Positions 17,990 to 27,841 of a stretch of 64,000 bases of DNA are shown in pieces (the first letter of the stretch is position 1; each line of letters begins with the position of its first letter). The DNA is from Nostoc cf. commune SO-36 (lineage in GTDB: Bacteria; Cyanobacteriota; Cyanobacteriia; Cyanobacteriales; Nostocaceae), in assembly GCF_023734775.1 (NCBI RefSeq), contig NZ_AP025732.1, forward strand, positions 930,001-994,000, in the 5' to 3' direction. The position numbers and the translations under genes were made by a program. The notes beneath the pieces are model-generated. The model was not told the origin of the DNA. It made no database searches and saw nothing but the letters and a program-made list of their open reading frames with translations.

Positions 17990-18075
17990 CAACTCTGCCA
18001 ATTTTAGATTTGGAATTTTGGATTTTGGATTGAAGAAAAAATCTAAAATCTAAAATCTAAAATCCAAATTTGATT
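17990..18075. repeat. AT-rich repeat (AAAATCTAAAATCTA / TTTGGATTTTGGATT)
   Basis: Inverted and direct copies of AAAATC(T/C)AAA-type units lie downstream of the helicase gene and can fold into a long AT hairpin. They may serve as the helicase terminator. Confidence 0.6.
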
Positions 18076-18091
18076 AACTTCTAACTGTTGA

Positions 18092-19624
18092 CTAAGAAGC
18101 TGATTCTCTAGCTGTAGGTGAACCTATCTTTTTACTAGGAGATACAGAAGAATCCTGTCCACTTGTCCGTAGCTTGGGCTTGGGAGAAGAATGTCTTTCT
18201 TCACCATTGTTGCTATCTGATTTCCACGCAGCACTGGGGGCGATCGCTAGAAGAAGATTCACGACGCTTACCAAGTCTGGGTTTGGGAGCAGAAGATTCC
18301 TCTTGGGGAATTTCCACGTCTGAACTCAACCAAGCGGGACGAGTTTGATCGTAAGCAATTTGCAATGCTGCTGCGGCGATCGCTTGAGCATCGTATTCTT
18401 CAATCAATTCGCTGACAATGGGCAAGAATGAAGCCAAACGCTCACCTGTCAAAGCTTCCCGCACCAGTTCTTGCAATTTCAGAATGTGTTTTGCTTCAAT
18501 CTGGGCGCGTGTGGGAATCGTCAGCACTTGCCAACTTTGGCGGTTATGACGTTCAAATGTTTGCTGTTTGCGGCGCTCAAATGGTTGTACTAAAGAAATT
18601 GCTGTTCCTTCTTTACCAGCACGACCAGTACGACCAATACGGTGGACGTAAGTTTCTACACTATCGGGTAAGTCGAAGTTGATTACATGGGAGAGTTGAT
18701 CTACATCTAACCCTCTTGCTGCAATGTCAGTTGCTACCACCCAGCGAACTTGACGGTTACGGAATCTTACTAATAAACGTTCCCGCGCTTGTTGGGACAA
18801 GTCACCGTGGTATTCATCGACACTGTGACCAGCGCCTTGTAACTGACTGGTGAGTTCGGCGGCTGTGCGTCTGGTAAGAACAAAGATTAAAGCTGTTTCT
18901 GGATCTTCCATTTCCCGTAATTGGCTGTAATGCTTTGGCTTTGTCCAATGGCGGGGGATCAAGTAAGCTACTTGATTAATCTTGTTGGGAGCGGCTTTTG
19001 GTTGCTCGACGGTGACAGTTGCAGGCGATCGCAAGAAGTTGTTCACCAACATCCGAATCGATGGTGGCATTGTTGGCGAGAATAAAGCTGTTTGGCGATC
19101 TACGGGCCGCTTGCGAGAGGATTTTGATCACATCGTCGATAAAGCCCATGCTCAACATTTCATCGGCTTCATCCAACACAAACCACTTCACTTGATCGAG
19201 CTTTAAACAGCCGCGATCGAGCAAATCGATCACCCGTCCTGGAGTACCCACGACCATGTGAACGCCACGTTTGAGTTGTAACATTTGACGGTCAATTGAT
19301 TGACCACCGTAGATTGCTAACACCCGCAATCCTTCATTACCGATGAATTGGGCGATTGCGTCGTGAACTTGCATTGCTAATTCACGAGTTGGTGTTAAAA
19401 CTATGGCTTGCACGGCTCTTTGATTAATATCTAGCCGCTCTAAAATTGGCAGTGAAAATGCTGCCGTTTTGCCTGTTCCTGTTTGAGATTGACCTACCAC
19501 ATCACGACCGGCTAGCAATTGGGAATTGCTTGCACTTGAATGTTAGTTGGTTCGGTAAAACCGATTTCTCTAGTTCTTCGACACGCTCTTGGGAAATTCC
19601 TAATTCTTGAAATGAAAGAGTCAT
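18092..19624 (-). pseudogene. DEAD-box RNA helicase, broken by four single-base indels
   Basis: Joined across frames this is a ~510-residue DEAD-box helicase with a family-like N-terminus (MTLSFQELGISQ). Motifs are SQTGTGKTAAF (I), TPTRELAMQ (Ia), TPGRVIDLLDRG, VLDEADEML (II), HRIGRTGRAGKEG (VI) and a serine-rich basic tail. It resembles CrhR/CshA-type cold-stress helicases. Four shifts are needed: one base missing near 19565 (expected TTTT) and near 19521 (expected GGGG), one extra near 19104 (GGG) and one extra near 18236 (GGGGG beside a HIP1 site). All lie in short homopolymers, so either decay or sequencing error is possible. Confidence 0.85.
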
Positions 19625-19659
19625 TAATTCGTCCTAAATTTTATGTAAGGATTTTGGAT

Positions 19660-19709
19660 TAGTCATTTAGTCATTAGTTATTTAGTCATTAGTCATTAGT
19701 CATTAGTCA
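19660..19709. repeat. Short tandem repeat (GTCATTA/GTCATTT heptamers)
   Basis: About six or seven heptamer units, (AGTCATT)n-like, lie upstream of the helicase gene, within its likely leader or promoter region. Confidence 0.85.
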
Positions 19710-19881
19710 GCTTAGGGCGGTAGCGAGGCCTCAAATCTTGGAGAGGCTATGCCAACAAGTCCGCCAGCGTTTCAGGTAAACCCTCATGAAAACTGCCATT
19801 AATGCAGTATTGACCTTAGTATAAGGATGAATTTGTAAGGGTCATTTAACAAAAGACAAAGGACAAAAGACAAATAACAAT

Positions 19882-21201
19882 TTAGTTATTGACTACCTGA
19901 CCATAGAGGTCGTATGTATCAGCGTGGTGAATCGCTATTGGCACGATGGTTCCTAATTTTGCCTGGCCTTTGACATATACCAGACCATCAACCTCTGGGG
20001 AAAATCTACCTGAACGACCTATTAATTCACCACTTTCAGGATTTTCTTGCTCAATCAGGACATCAACGATTTTGCCTACTTCCTGTTGATTTTTCTTTTG
20101 AGAAATCGGTTGCTGGATTTCCATAAGTTGGTATCGCCGCTCGTCCATCACTTCTTGGGGCAAGTGATTTGGGAGTTTGTAAGCTGGGGTTCCTTCCTCA
20201 GAGGAAAAGGTGAAGACACCAACATGGTCAAATTCATGCCGTTGAACAAACTCTAGTAGATGCTCAAAATGCTCTTCAGTTTCTCCTGGGAAACCAACAA
20301 TAAATGTTGTCCGCAATACGGCTGTTGGTAGCGCCGTTTTGATGCGATCTATAATCCCATCATTTACGCGTCCTTGCCAAGGACGATTCATGGAGCGGAG
20401 AACATCTGGATGAGAATGCTGCAAGGGCAAATCCAGATAAGGCAAGACGTTGGGTGTTTCTTGAATCGCCGCGATCACATCTGGGGTCAGTCCCGTGGGA
20501 TAAGCATAGTGCATTCTGATCCACGGTATATCTACTTTCCCCAAAGCACGAAGTAATTCGGCTAATTTTGGCTTACCGTAAATATCTAGACCGTAGTTAG
20601 TGGTGATTTGAGAAATTAAAATAATCTCTTTTACCCCTTGACTAACTAACTGCTCCGCTTCGGCGACTATAGATTCTATAGTACGCGATCGCTGGTTCCC
20701 TCGAAGATGAGGAATGATACAAAATGCACAACGATAATCACAACCTTCGGCAACTCGGAGGTAAGCAACGCCCTCTGTTGTAGTCCGATAGCGCGGTGTA
20801 GTCTCATCGGCAATGTAGGTTGGCTCAATACTAACCTGTTTGACCCGCTCGCCAAGTTCAACACGCTCAATTACATTTACAATTTTGTGATAATCGCCTG
20901 TACCCACCACAGCTACTGCTTCGGGCAACTCCTCCAAAAGTTGTTCTTGGAAGTGTTGCGCCATACAGCCAGTGATGACGATCTTTTTATTTGCCTCTGC
21001 CAGTTCTACTAAAGTTCTGACAGATTCTTGCCGCGCAGCTTCAATAAAACTACAAGTATTAACAATAACGTAATCTGCTAACTCTTCATTTGTATCTACA
21101 CCGTAGCCTGCTTCTACGAGCATTCCCAGCATGTGTTCTGTATCAATTCGGTTTTTCTCGCAGCCCAGGTGAGAAATAGCAATTGTTGGCTTGTCACCCA
21201 T
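19882..21201 (-). CDS. rimO: Ribosomal protein S12 methylthiotransferase RimO
   Basis: RimO methylthiolates an aspartate of ribosomal protein S12. The 439-residue protein has the N-terminal UPF0004 domain with conserved cysteines (HLGCEKN, VNTCSF, ITGCMAQ). The radical-SAM triad is in [13 protein letters not shown] (~145-157), the usual [10 protein letters not shown] follows, and a C-terminal TRAM domain ends at YGQVVNN. Two [4Fe-4S] clusters are expected. It is monocistronic, transcribed leftwards from ~21.2 kb. Confidence 0.96.
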   Translation of the reverse strand: MGDKPTIAISHLGCEKNRIDTEHMLGMLVEAGYGVDTNEELADYVIVNTCSFIEAARQESVRTLVELAEANKKIVITGCMAQHFQEQLLEELPEAVAVVGTGDYHKIVNVIERVELGERVKQVSIEPTYIADETTPRYRTTTEGVAYLRVAEGCDYRCAFCIIPHLRGNQRSRTIESIVAEAEQLVSQGVKEIILISQITTNYGLDIYGKPKLAELLRALGKVDIPWIRMHYAYPTGLTPDVIAAIQETPNVLPYLDLPLQHSHPDVLRSMNRPWQGRVNDGIIDRIKTALPTAVLRTTFIVGFPGETEEHFEHLLEFVQRHEFDHVGVFTFSSEEGTPAYKLPNHLPQEVMDERRYQLMEIQQPISQKKNQQEVGKIVDVLIEQENPESGELIGRSGRFSPEVDGLVYVKGQAKLGTIVPIAIHHADTYDLYGQVVNN

Positions 21202-21958
21202 ATTTGAAAAATATCTTCATTTTTTTCTTGTAGTCAAACATTCCAGCGCTAATTTCGCTTTTTTCCGATCACTATCCTTCTAATAACAGTACAGTGGTAA
21301 ATTTCCACTGTCAGCAACTGTCCGTGGACTTATGACCCTATTAATAATAAAAATAGAGGTCATGTTATGATATTTTTATCAATCTGTTCCCCAGGGTAAA
21401 TTGAAGTGTCTTTGGGTACATTTGACACTTGTAATGTTTTTTAACAATTCGCTTATTGGTATTTTACATTACCGCAGCGTGTGCGTTGTTAACCTACCCA
21501 TCGGGGAGCCGCCCAAAGGGCTTGTTGTGAGAAGTCGCTACCCTCAGGGAAATCGACGAAAGCGACTACGCTTGATAAAGCAGTAATGCTACCCTGGCGA
21601 TTGGCAAGTCCTACGACTGTGCGCGGACAGACGCCTAAACCACGGAAAGCTGCCTTGCGTCTAGTGAGTGGCAAACTCCTCTTGTAGCCAGATTTTATCT
21701 TAACATATCTTATGGGAGGTTTCACGCCAATTTCCATCTGAGGAAAGAGGCAATAAACCGACTATCATAAAACACATTTGACTAGTTAATGAAAAGTCAA
21801 GAGTCAAGGGTCAAGAGGGGCCAGTCACGTGCGGGATTTTCCCCGTTGAAGAGCCACCCCCATATAGAGGTTTCCTCTGTTCAGGGGAGTGGTGTTGAAC
21901 TGGCGTTCAATAGTCAAAAAAATTCTGGACTCTGGACTCCGCGAGGCGGATTAAAGAC
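21202..21958. other. Long spacer between rimO and btpA with a structured segment
   Basis: These 757 bp separate divergently transcribed genes. Frames at 21401-21586 (+) and 21489-21737 (-) overlap each other and neither looks like a protein family I know. The part nearest btpA (21820-21904) can fold compactly. A promoter-like AT-rich stretch lies around 21340-21460. A small RNA here is possible but unproven. Confidence 0.4.
21820..21904 (+). other. Hairpin-rich segment upstream of btpA, possible structured RNA
   Basis: GCCAGT (21820-21825) pairs with ACTGGC (21899-21904), closing a domain. Inside is a short hairpin CGGG...CCCG (21832-21844). A second, longer stem CCACCCCC...GGGGAGTGG encloses AGAGGTTTCCTCT. 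The btpA start is 55 bp downstream. This could be a cis-regulatory leader or a palindromic repeat; no known riboswitch class is recognised. Confidence 0.35.
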
Positions 21959-22807
21959 GTGGACTTATATCAGATATTTAAAACTCGCTCACCAATTATT
22001 GGCGTGGTTCACCTGCTACCACTGCCTACCTCACCCCGTTGGGGAGGTAGTTTAAAAGCGGTGATTGATCGTGCCGAACAAGAAGCCGCAGCCTTAGCAA
22101 GTGGAGGGGTTGATGGTCTGATTGTCGAGAATTTTTTCGACGCGCCGTTTACCAAAAACCAAGTCGATCCAGTGGTTGTGAGTGCCATGACCATTGTGGT
22201 GCAGCGGATACAGAATTTGGTGACTTTGCCTATAGGGTTAAATGTTTTGCGAAACGACGCCAAAAGCGCAATGGCGATCGCTAGCTGTGTACACGCGCAA
22301 TTTATCCGCGTCAACGTCCTCACAGGCGTGATGGCAACCGACCAAGGATTAATTGAGGGAGAAGCCCATCAACTACTCCGCTATCGACGGGAGTTGGGTT
22401 GTGATGTTAAAATCCTGGCCGATGTGTTGGTGAAACACGCCCGTCCTTTGAGTTCTCCAAATCTCACAGTTGCCGTGAAAGACACCATTGAAAGGGGTTT
22501 AGCAGACGGAGTAATTTTGTCAGGCTGGGCTACTGGTAGTCCTCCTAACTTAGAAGATTTAGAACTAGCTTGTGGTGCAGCAAATGGCACACCAGTATTT
22601 ATCGGTAGTGGGGCCAATTGGGAAAATATTGATACATTGATGCAAGCAGCAGATGGTGTAATAGTTTCCAGTTCCCTGAAACGTCACGGACGCATTGAGC
22701 AACCAATTGACCCAATTCGCGTCAGCCAATTTGTGGAAGCTGCCCATCGCAATTGGAACTCCAAAGGTGAAAGCAAATCAGCAGAACAAGTGAAGTTACA
22801 TTCTTAA
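21959..22807 (+). CDS. btpA: Photosystem I biogenesis protein BtpA
   Basis: The 282-residue TIM-barrel-like BtpA/SgcQ family protein starts at GTG (MDLYQIFKTRSPIIGVVHLLPLP). In Synechocystis BtpA is a thylakoid-associated extrinsic protein required to accumulate the PSI core. Family signatures are the N-terminal GVVHLLPLPTSPRWGG, DGLIVENFFDAPF, LPIGLNVLRND and the C-terminal GSGANWENID. It is separated by ~120 bp of heptamer repeats from the VKOR fusion gene. Confidence 0.92.
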   Translation: MDLYQIFKTRSPIIGVVHLLPLPTSPRWGGSLKAVIDRAEQEAAALASGGVDGLIVENFFDAPFTKNQVDPVVVSAMTIVVQRIQNLVTLPIGLNVLRNDAKSAMAIASCVHAQFIRVNVLTGVMATDQGLIEGEAHQLLRYRRELGCDVKILADVLVKHARPLSSPNLTVAVKDTIERGLADGVILSGWATGSPPNLEDLELACGAANGTPVFIGSGANWENIDTLMQAADGVIVSSSLKRHGRIEQPIDPIRVSQFVEAAHRNWNSKGESKSAEQVKLHS

Positions 22808-22855
22808 TTGGGGCATGGAGAATGGGGCATGGGAAGAAATAATTAATACTCAATT

Positions 22856-22909
22856 GCCCAATGCCCAATGCCCAATGCCCAATGCCCAATGCCCAATGCC
22901 CAATGCCCA
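22856..22909. repeat. Heptamer tandem repeat (GCCCAAT)7-8
   Basis: Seven to eight perfect GCCCAAT units lie between btpA and the VKOR fusion gene. The same heptamer recurs near 32780-32820. It is a classic cyanobacterial short tandem repeat and its copy number is probably variable. Confidence 0.95.
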
Positions 22910-22926
22910 TTAAACAGTAACAATTT

Positions 22927-23910
22927 ATGATTCGCCGCCGTTCTACTCCTTGGATTCATAAATGGTCACGTCCATTGATTGCCGCGATCGCTGGATGTGG
23001 TGCCCTGATAACAGGTTATCTCACTATCGAAAAGTTAACGGGAGGCAGTGCTGCTTGTGTGGCACAGGCTGGTGCTAAGGGCTGTAATGATGTGCTTTCT
23101 AGCCCTTGGGCAACGGTTTTTGGTCAGCCGTTAGCTTTGTTTGGGTTTTTGGCATACACCAGTATGGTGGTATTTGCTTTGGCTCCCTTGGTCTTGAAAT
23201 CAGGAGAAAATAATAGCCGCAAACAATTGGAAAATTGGACGTGGTTCCTGCTGCTAACGGGTGCGATCGCTATGTCTGTTTTTAGCGGCTACTTGATGTA
23301 CGTGCTGACATCTCAAATCAAAGCTATTTGTCTTTACTGTATCGGTTCAGCTTTGTTCTCCCTCAGCCTGTTGGTACTAACGATTATCGGTCGAACTTGG
23401 GAGGATATTGGACAAATCTTTTTTACCGCTATCATTGTCGGCATGGTAACGCTGATTGGTACTTTAGGCGTCTATGCTGGCGTGAATCAATCAGATGTTA
23501 CACCTGCAACTCCTGGACAACCTACAAAAATTACCTTTACTCCCAAAGAAAACGCCAACCCAGCGTTCGGTTGGGAAATTACCACTACTTCTGGTGAGGC
23601 AGAAATAGCTTTAGCACAGCATCTGGCAAAGGTAGGCGCAAAGGAATATAGTGCTTACTGGTGTCCTCACTGCCATGAACAAAAGCTGCTTTTTGGTAAA
23701 GAAGCTGAGGAAATAATTAATAATGATATTAAAGTAGAGTGCGCTCCCGATGGATTCAAAGCTCAAACAGAACTGTGTAAAGCCGCAAAAATTGAAGGTT
23801 TTCCCACTTGGATCATCAATGGTATCAGCTATAGCGGAGTCCAGAACTTAGAGGAACTAGCGAAAGTTTCTGGTTACACAGGGCCTCGGAACTTCAAGTA
23901 TTTCAAGTAA
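22927..23910 (+). CDS. VKOR-thioredoxin fusion (LTO1-type thiol oxidoreductase)
   Basis: The 327-residue integral membrane protein fuses a vitamin K epoxide reductase domain to a thioredoxin-like domain. The VKOR part has four to five TM segments, the loop cysteines CVAQAGAKGCND and the active-site CLYC before IGSALFSLS (~137-140). The C-terminal thioredoxin-like domain has YWCPHCHEQK (~245) and a cis-proline region GFPTW. Such fusions oxidise quinone-linked thiols and form disulfides in lumenal proteins; the plant homologue LTO1 is needed for PSII assembly. Confidence 0.93.
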   Translation: MIRRRSTPWIHKWSRPLIAAIAGCGALITGYLTIEKLTGGSAACVAQAGAKGCNDVLSSPWATVFGQPLALFGFLAYTSMVVFALAPLVLKSGENNSRKQLENWTWFLLLTGAIAMSVFSGYLMYVLTSQIKAICLYCIGSALFSLSLLVLTIIGRTWEDIGQIFFTAIIVGMVTLIGTLGVYAGVNQSDVTPATPGQPTKITFTPKENANPAFGWEITTTSGEAEIALAQHLAKVGAKEYSAYWCPHCHEQKLLFGKEAEEIINNDIKVECAPDGFKAQTELCKAAKIEGFPTWIINGISYSGVQNLEELAKVSGYTGPRNFKYFK

Positions 23911-24539
23911 AGTACCTACACTGAGCTTCAGTAATTCCCACTCTATAGTCAACTGGATGCATACAGTAAAAGCCGTTTCCAGTTGGCTATTTTGTTTTTG
24001 GTAATAGATAATAACTGTTGTCAAACATTCTACTACCAATTTTTATGCGGCTTTTATCAGCAAAAACCTTAACCTAAAAGAAATTATTTAAGTATATTGA
24101 CTCTGGTACACTGTCCACTTTTATTTTCTTTTGTAGTAGTTGTTACTTACCTTGGGATGTAATTATGTAAGTATCGACCCTAAAGGTGTATCTTTTGGAA
24201 GTTACCGTAATTCTCAGTAAAATATTTAATTGATCATAAATGTACGAGTTTAATTAAGTAAGTTTTACCAAACAAGGTTTTGAGCATTAAATTCACTTAA
24301 CTTACTTTCAGCAACCCCTATTTATTAATTAAATTGTGCTGATCGCACAAAGTGCGAATTGCTCTTTATTCAGATAATTGCTCTCAATATATGGTGATGC
24401 ATCACAAATACTACGATGTCTTGAAGAACCTTACTGAGTTGAAAAAACCTTTGGAAACTCTATTTTGCTCCCACTTGAGCTATGTTAGTCCGATAGTTAA
24501 TAGCTATTGGAAATAGAGAATATTTCTGCCTACTAGGTA
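23911..24539. other. Gene-free AT-rich spacer
   Basis: I find no coding frame, RNA or strong repeat in these 629 bp. They presumably contain the 3' end of the VKOR transcript and the promoter of the CHASE2-GGDEF gene. Confidence 0.5.
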
Positions 24540-26750
24540 ATGGGAATGAATCAGCTGCTAGGCAAGCGTTTTGTGAAGTTAATCTTTGGACTAAAACAAT
24601 CGCTTAGTCGAGGACACAGAGAATTGGTTACTGCCGCCAGCGTTGCAATCTGCATTCTGTTTTTGCACTCCATTGGACTATTGCAATCTTTGGAGTTGCC
24701 AGCTTTGGATCAATTTTTTCGCTTACGTCCAAATGAACCGCCAGAACAGCGTATTACGATCGTAGTAATTGATGAGACTTATTTAGACGAAGTAGGTTCA
24801 TGGCCGATTCCAGATGCGAAGATTGCTCAGTTGTTGCAAAAGTTAAATGTCCACAAACCCCGTGCTATTGGCTTAGATATCTACAGAAATTTATCAGTAG
24901 AGCCGGGTAATCAAGAACTCCGTAATACTTATAAGTCAATACCCAACCTAATTGGTATTGAACTACTAGCTAATGATAAAAACAAAAACCTTAGTGTTTT
25001 GCCTCCACTGGGACTGAACCAGAATCAAGTGGGCTTTAACAACGTGCTGTATGATATTGACGGTAAAGTACGTCGCAGTTTGTTGTACTGGCACGTTAAA
25101 AATCAAGTACACGAAAGTTTTGCCCTGAAGCTGGCTTTATTGTATTTAAAGCCAAAGGGGATTACTCCCGCTAAAGCAAAAAGCAACCCTGAGTATTTGC
25201 AATTGGGTAAGGCAACATTTGCTCGTTTTGAGGCTAATGATGGTGCTTATGTAGACGCTGATGCTAGAGGCTACCAAATTTTAACCAATTTTCCCAAACT
25301 CCAATGTCAAAGTTTATCTAGAGAATTTTGTAGTTTTACTCAGGTATCGATAAAAGATGTATTGACAGGTAAAGTTAAAGAAAACTTGATCAAAGATCGG
25401 ATTATACTTATTGGCTCTACTGCACCCAGTCTCCAAGATTTTGTATTTATTCCCTACTCCAGCAGTGTAATGGGTACGGCAAAGCCTGTACCTGGTATTG
25501 AACTGCAAGCTTATTTTATTAGTGAGTTAATCTCTGCTGCTGTTGATGGACGACCATTACTCAAAGTCTGGTCTGACTTGGTGGAATACTTGTGGATTTT
25601 TGTCTGGTCTTATTTGGGAGCCATGATGACATGGCGAATACAAAATCCAACTAGGAGCCTTCTCGGTATTCTAGTTTCTTGCTTTGTATTAACCCTGAGT
25701 GCATACTTTGCTTTCTTATACGGTTGGTGGATACCACTTATTCCCTCACTGTTGAGCTTTGGCACTTCAGCTGTTTGGATGACCAGTCATATTGCCCACA
25801 TGCAGCAAGAGTGGAAACGTTCTAAGGAATTTTTGTATCACGTAATCAACACGATTCCTGATCCCATTTTTGTGAAAAATGAACTGCATCAGTGGATTGT
25901 TTTAAATGAGGCGTATTGTCGATTTATCGGTTATCCGAATAAGCTTTTAATTGAAAAGTCAGACTATGACTTTTTCCCTAAACACGAAGCTGATGTGTTT
26001 CGCCAACAGGATGATCTGGTTTTTCGGACTCAGCAATCCCAGGAACATGAAGAAGAATTTACAAATGCCGATGGACAGACTTATAAAATTGCCACTAAGC
26101 GATCGCTCCATAAAGACTCAGCTGGCAATTTCTTTTTAGTTGGCGTTATCCGAGATATTACTCAGCGAAAGCTGATGGAAGAACAGCTTAAGCGTACTGC
26201 TGCTGAACTATTCCGTTCTAACAATGAATTAAAACTCAAAGAAGACCACTTGCGTTATTTAGCGTATCACGATCCCTTGACGGGTTTATCCAATCGCAAA
26301 TTTTTTGCTGAACAACTTAACGAGTCGTTACATTGGGCGCAACACAATAATTTGTTACTGGGACTGCTGTTTATTGATCTAGATGGCTTTAAACAAGTCA
26401 ATGATACTCTAGGGCACGAGACGGGCGATCGCTTGCTAATGACTGTCGCTGGAAGACTCAGCAACTCTTTACGCGCTAGTGACACAGTTTCTCGTTTAGG
26501 TGGCGATGAATTTACCATAATTTTACGGGCAATTCCTAATGTCCAAATAGCTGCTAAAGTAGCCGAGAAAATTTTAAGCAGTATTACCAAGCCAATTGTT
26601 TTGGATGGCTATGCAATTCGAGTCTCTGCCAGTATTGGCATTAGTGTTTATCCTTACAACAGTCAAGACAGTGAAACTTTGATGAAACAAGCAGATGCAG
26701 CAATGTACCGCGCCAAGCGCCTGGGTAAAAATCGCTACGAGTTTGCTTAA
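24540..26750 (+). CDS. CHASE2-PAS-GGDEF diguanylate cyclase
   Basis: The 736-residue sensor enzyme has an N-terminal TM, an extracytoplasmic CHASE2 domain (~50-330; LDQFFRLRPNEPP and PRAIGLDIYRN are typical) and three TM helices (~340-420). A PAS domain follows (~435-540; IPDPIFVKNELHQWIVLNEAY), then a GGDEF domain (~575-736). The catalytic loop RLGGDEF is intact, and RASD five residues before it forms the product-inhibition I-site. The protein should therefore make c-di-GMP with feedback control in response to an external cue. ATGs at 24540 and 24546 are both possible starts. Confidence 0.95.
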   Translation: MGMNQLLGKRFVKLIFGLKQSLSRGHRELVTAASVAICILFLHSIGLLQSLELPALDQFFRLRPNEPPEQRITIVVIDETYLDEVGSWPIPDAKIAQLLQKLNVHKPRAIGLDIYRNLSVEPGNQELRNTYKSIPNLIGIELLANDKNKNLSVLPPLGLNQNQVGFNNVLYDIDGKVRRSLLYWHVKNQVHESFALKLALLYLKPKGITPAKAKSNPEYLQLGKATFARFEANDGAYVDADARGYQILTNFPKLQCQSLSREFCSFTQVSIKDVLTGKVKENLIKDRIILIGSTAPSLQDFVFIPYSSSVMGTAKPVPGIELQAYFISELISAAVDGRPLLKVWSDLVEYLWIFVWSYLGAMMTWRIQNPTRSLLGILVSCFVLTLSAYFAFLYGWWIPLIPSLLSFGTSAVWMTSHIAHMQQEWKRSKEFLYHVINTIPDPIFVKNELHQWIVLNEAYCRFIGYPNKLLIEKSDYDFFPKHEADVFRQQDDLVFRTQQSQEHEEEFTNADGQTYKIATKRSLHKDSAGNFFLVGVIRDITQRKLMEEQLKRTAAELFRSNNELKLKEDHLRYLAYHDPLTGLSNRKFFAEQLNESLHWAQHNNLLLGLLFIDLDGFKQVNDTLGHETGDRLLMTVAGRLSNSLRASDTVSRLGGDEFTIILRAIPNVQIAAKVAEKILSSITKPIVLDGYAIRVSASIGISVYPYNSQDSETLMKQADAAMYRAKRLGKNRYEFA

Positions 26751-27489
26751 CTAGTCAAGATTCAGACTCTAAATCTTCTGTTGTTAGTCAATATTTATAC
26801 CTTTAATTAAGCAGCATAAGCTTGAGATAGATCCAACACACTGTCTTGAAAAGGCATAGTGTATGTGATTAAAGGTAGATTTTTAGGCAAGATGTAGATA
26901 TAGCAAGGCTTTTTCACCTGAAGAACATACCTAAGAAACTAATTAATCATCAGAGATAATCAAAAAACTATTTGTTTCTTGTAAATATTTTTACTTAAAA
27001 AAATATACCCGTACTAGATCGGTTTGTACTAAATTTTATGGTTTTCGAGATTTTAGAAACCTTATCATATCGCACTTACCTTACTTTATCTTTATATATA
27101 TTTACTTTAGTTAAGATTAAACTATACAATACAATAAGTATTATTTAAGGCTTTAATGAAGTTGCTATTAAGTAAACATAGTGTATATACTTACAAAATA
27201 TTAAGATATTATTAATAAATATTGAATTAAACACAATGCTTACAAGTAGCTATTGACATATCTAACCTTAGACTGATGCAAAAACGGCTAATTAAGAATA
27301 CCAATGTAAGTATAAATACTTTTTAATACTAGTAAACTAAAGTGAATCTACAACTAATACCAAAATTACTTGTACACTACTGAGAATAATTTAATAAAGT
27401 TAAAATATTATTTTTCAAAAAGATCAGTATATATACGAAAGGCAGAATAATACCATTTAAAACAAAAGATAGTAAATTTACTGAAGGCT
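26751..27489. other. Very AT-rich gene-free region
   Basis: These 739 bp are strikingly AT-rich, with no frame I can support and no tRNA-like structure. They hold the promoter or leader for the small secreted peptide at 27490. Confidence 0.5.
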
Positions 27490-27726
27490 ATGAAAACTAA
27501 GATCCAAATCACAAAAATTATGATATTTTGTATAAGCGCTTACATATTGATACCAAAAGTTGCCGTTTGCACAGGTATAATCAATACTGCAAGTGCTAAT
27601 ACTTTTAGTGCTAGTGGCAGCAACACCTTAATCTCCCACAAAGTCAATTCTGAAAATTTAGAAGACACCTATGTTCCACCAAATTATGGTGGCCCCGACA
27701 GTCATCATGGTAGCGGCACTCGCTGA
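27490..27726 (+). CDS. Small secreted peptide with C-terminal PPNYGGPDSHHGSGTR motif
   Basis: The 78-residue product has a signal-peptide-like start (MKTKIQITKIMIFCISAYIL) and a Ser/Asn-rich linker. Its tail, VPPNYGGPDSHHGSGTR, resembles the P-rich ...GxP...G(S/A)GTR motif found just after the signal peptide in various exported cyanobacterial proteins. Here it ends the protein, so this could be a stand-alone peptide or the surviving N-terminus of a longer one; nothing in frame follows the stop. Confidence 0.6.
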   Translation: MKTKIQITKIMIFCISAYILIPKVAVCTGIINTASANTFSASGSNTLISHKVNSENLEDTYVPPNYGGPDSHHGSGTR

Positions 27727-27841
27727 TGGCAATTTTCGGTTTTCGATTAAACCTATTGCAAAAATACTTGAACTGCCAGAGACTCAAGTCTCTGCCTAAT
27801 ACCAAGAGTTTTTTACTACAAGCCTATTCCACAAACTTCAA

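Noticed and set aside
21489..21737. 82-codon minus-strand frame upstream of rimO
   Set aside because: It overlaps another frame on the + strand, is in a structured non-coding spacer and resembles no known family.
22856..22909. Possible regulatory iteron array
   Set aside because: The (GCCCAAT)n heptamer is a dispersed short tandem repeat seen at several places in this window, with no replication genes nearby.
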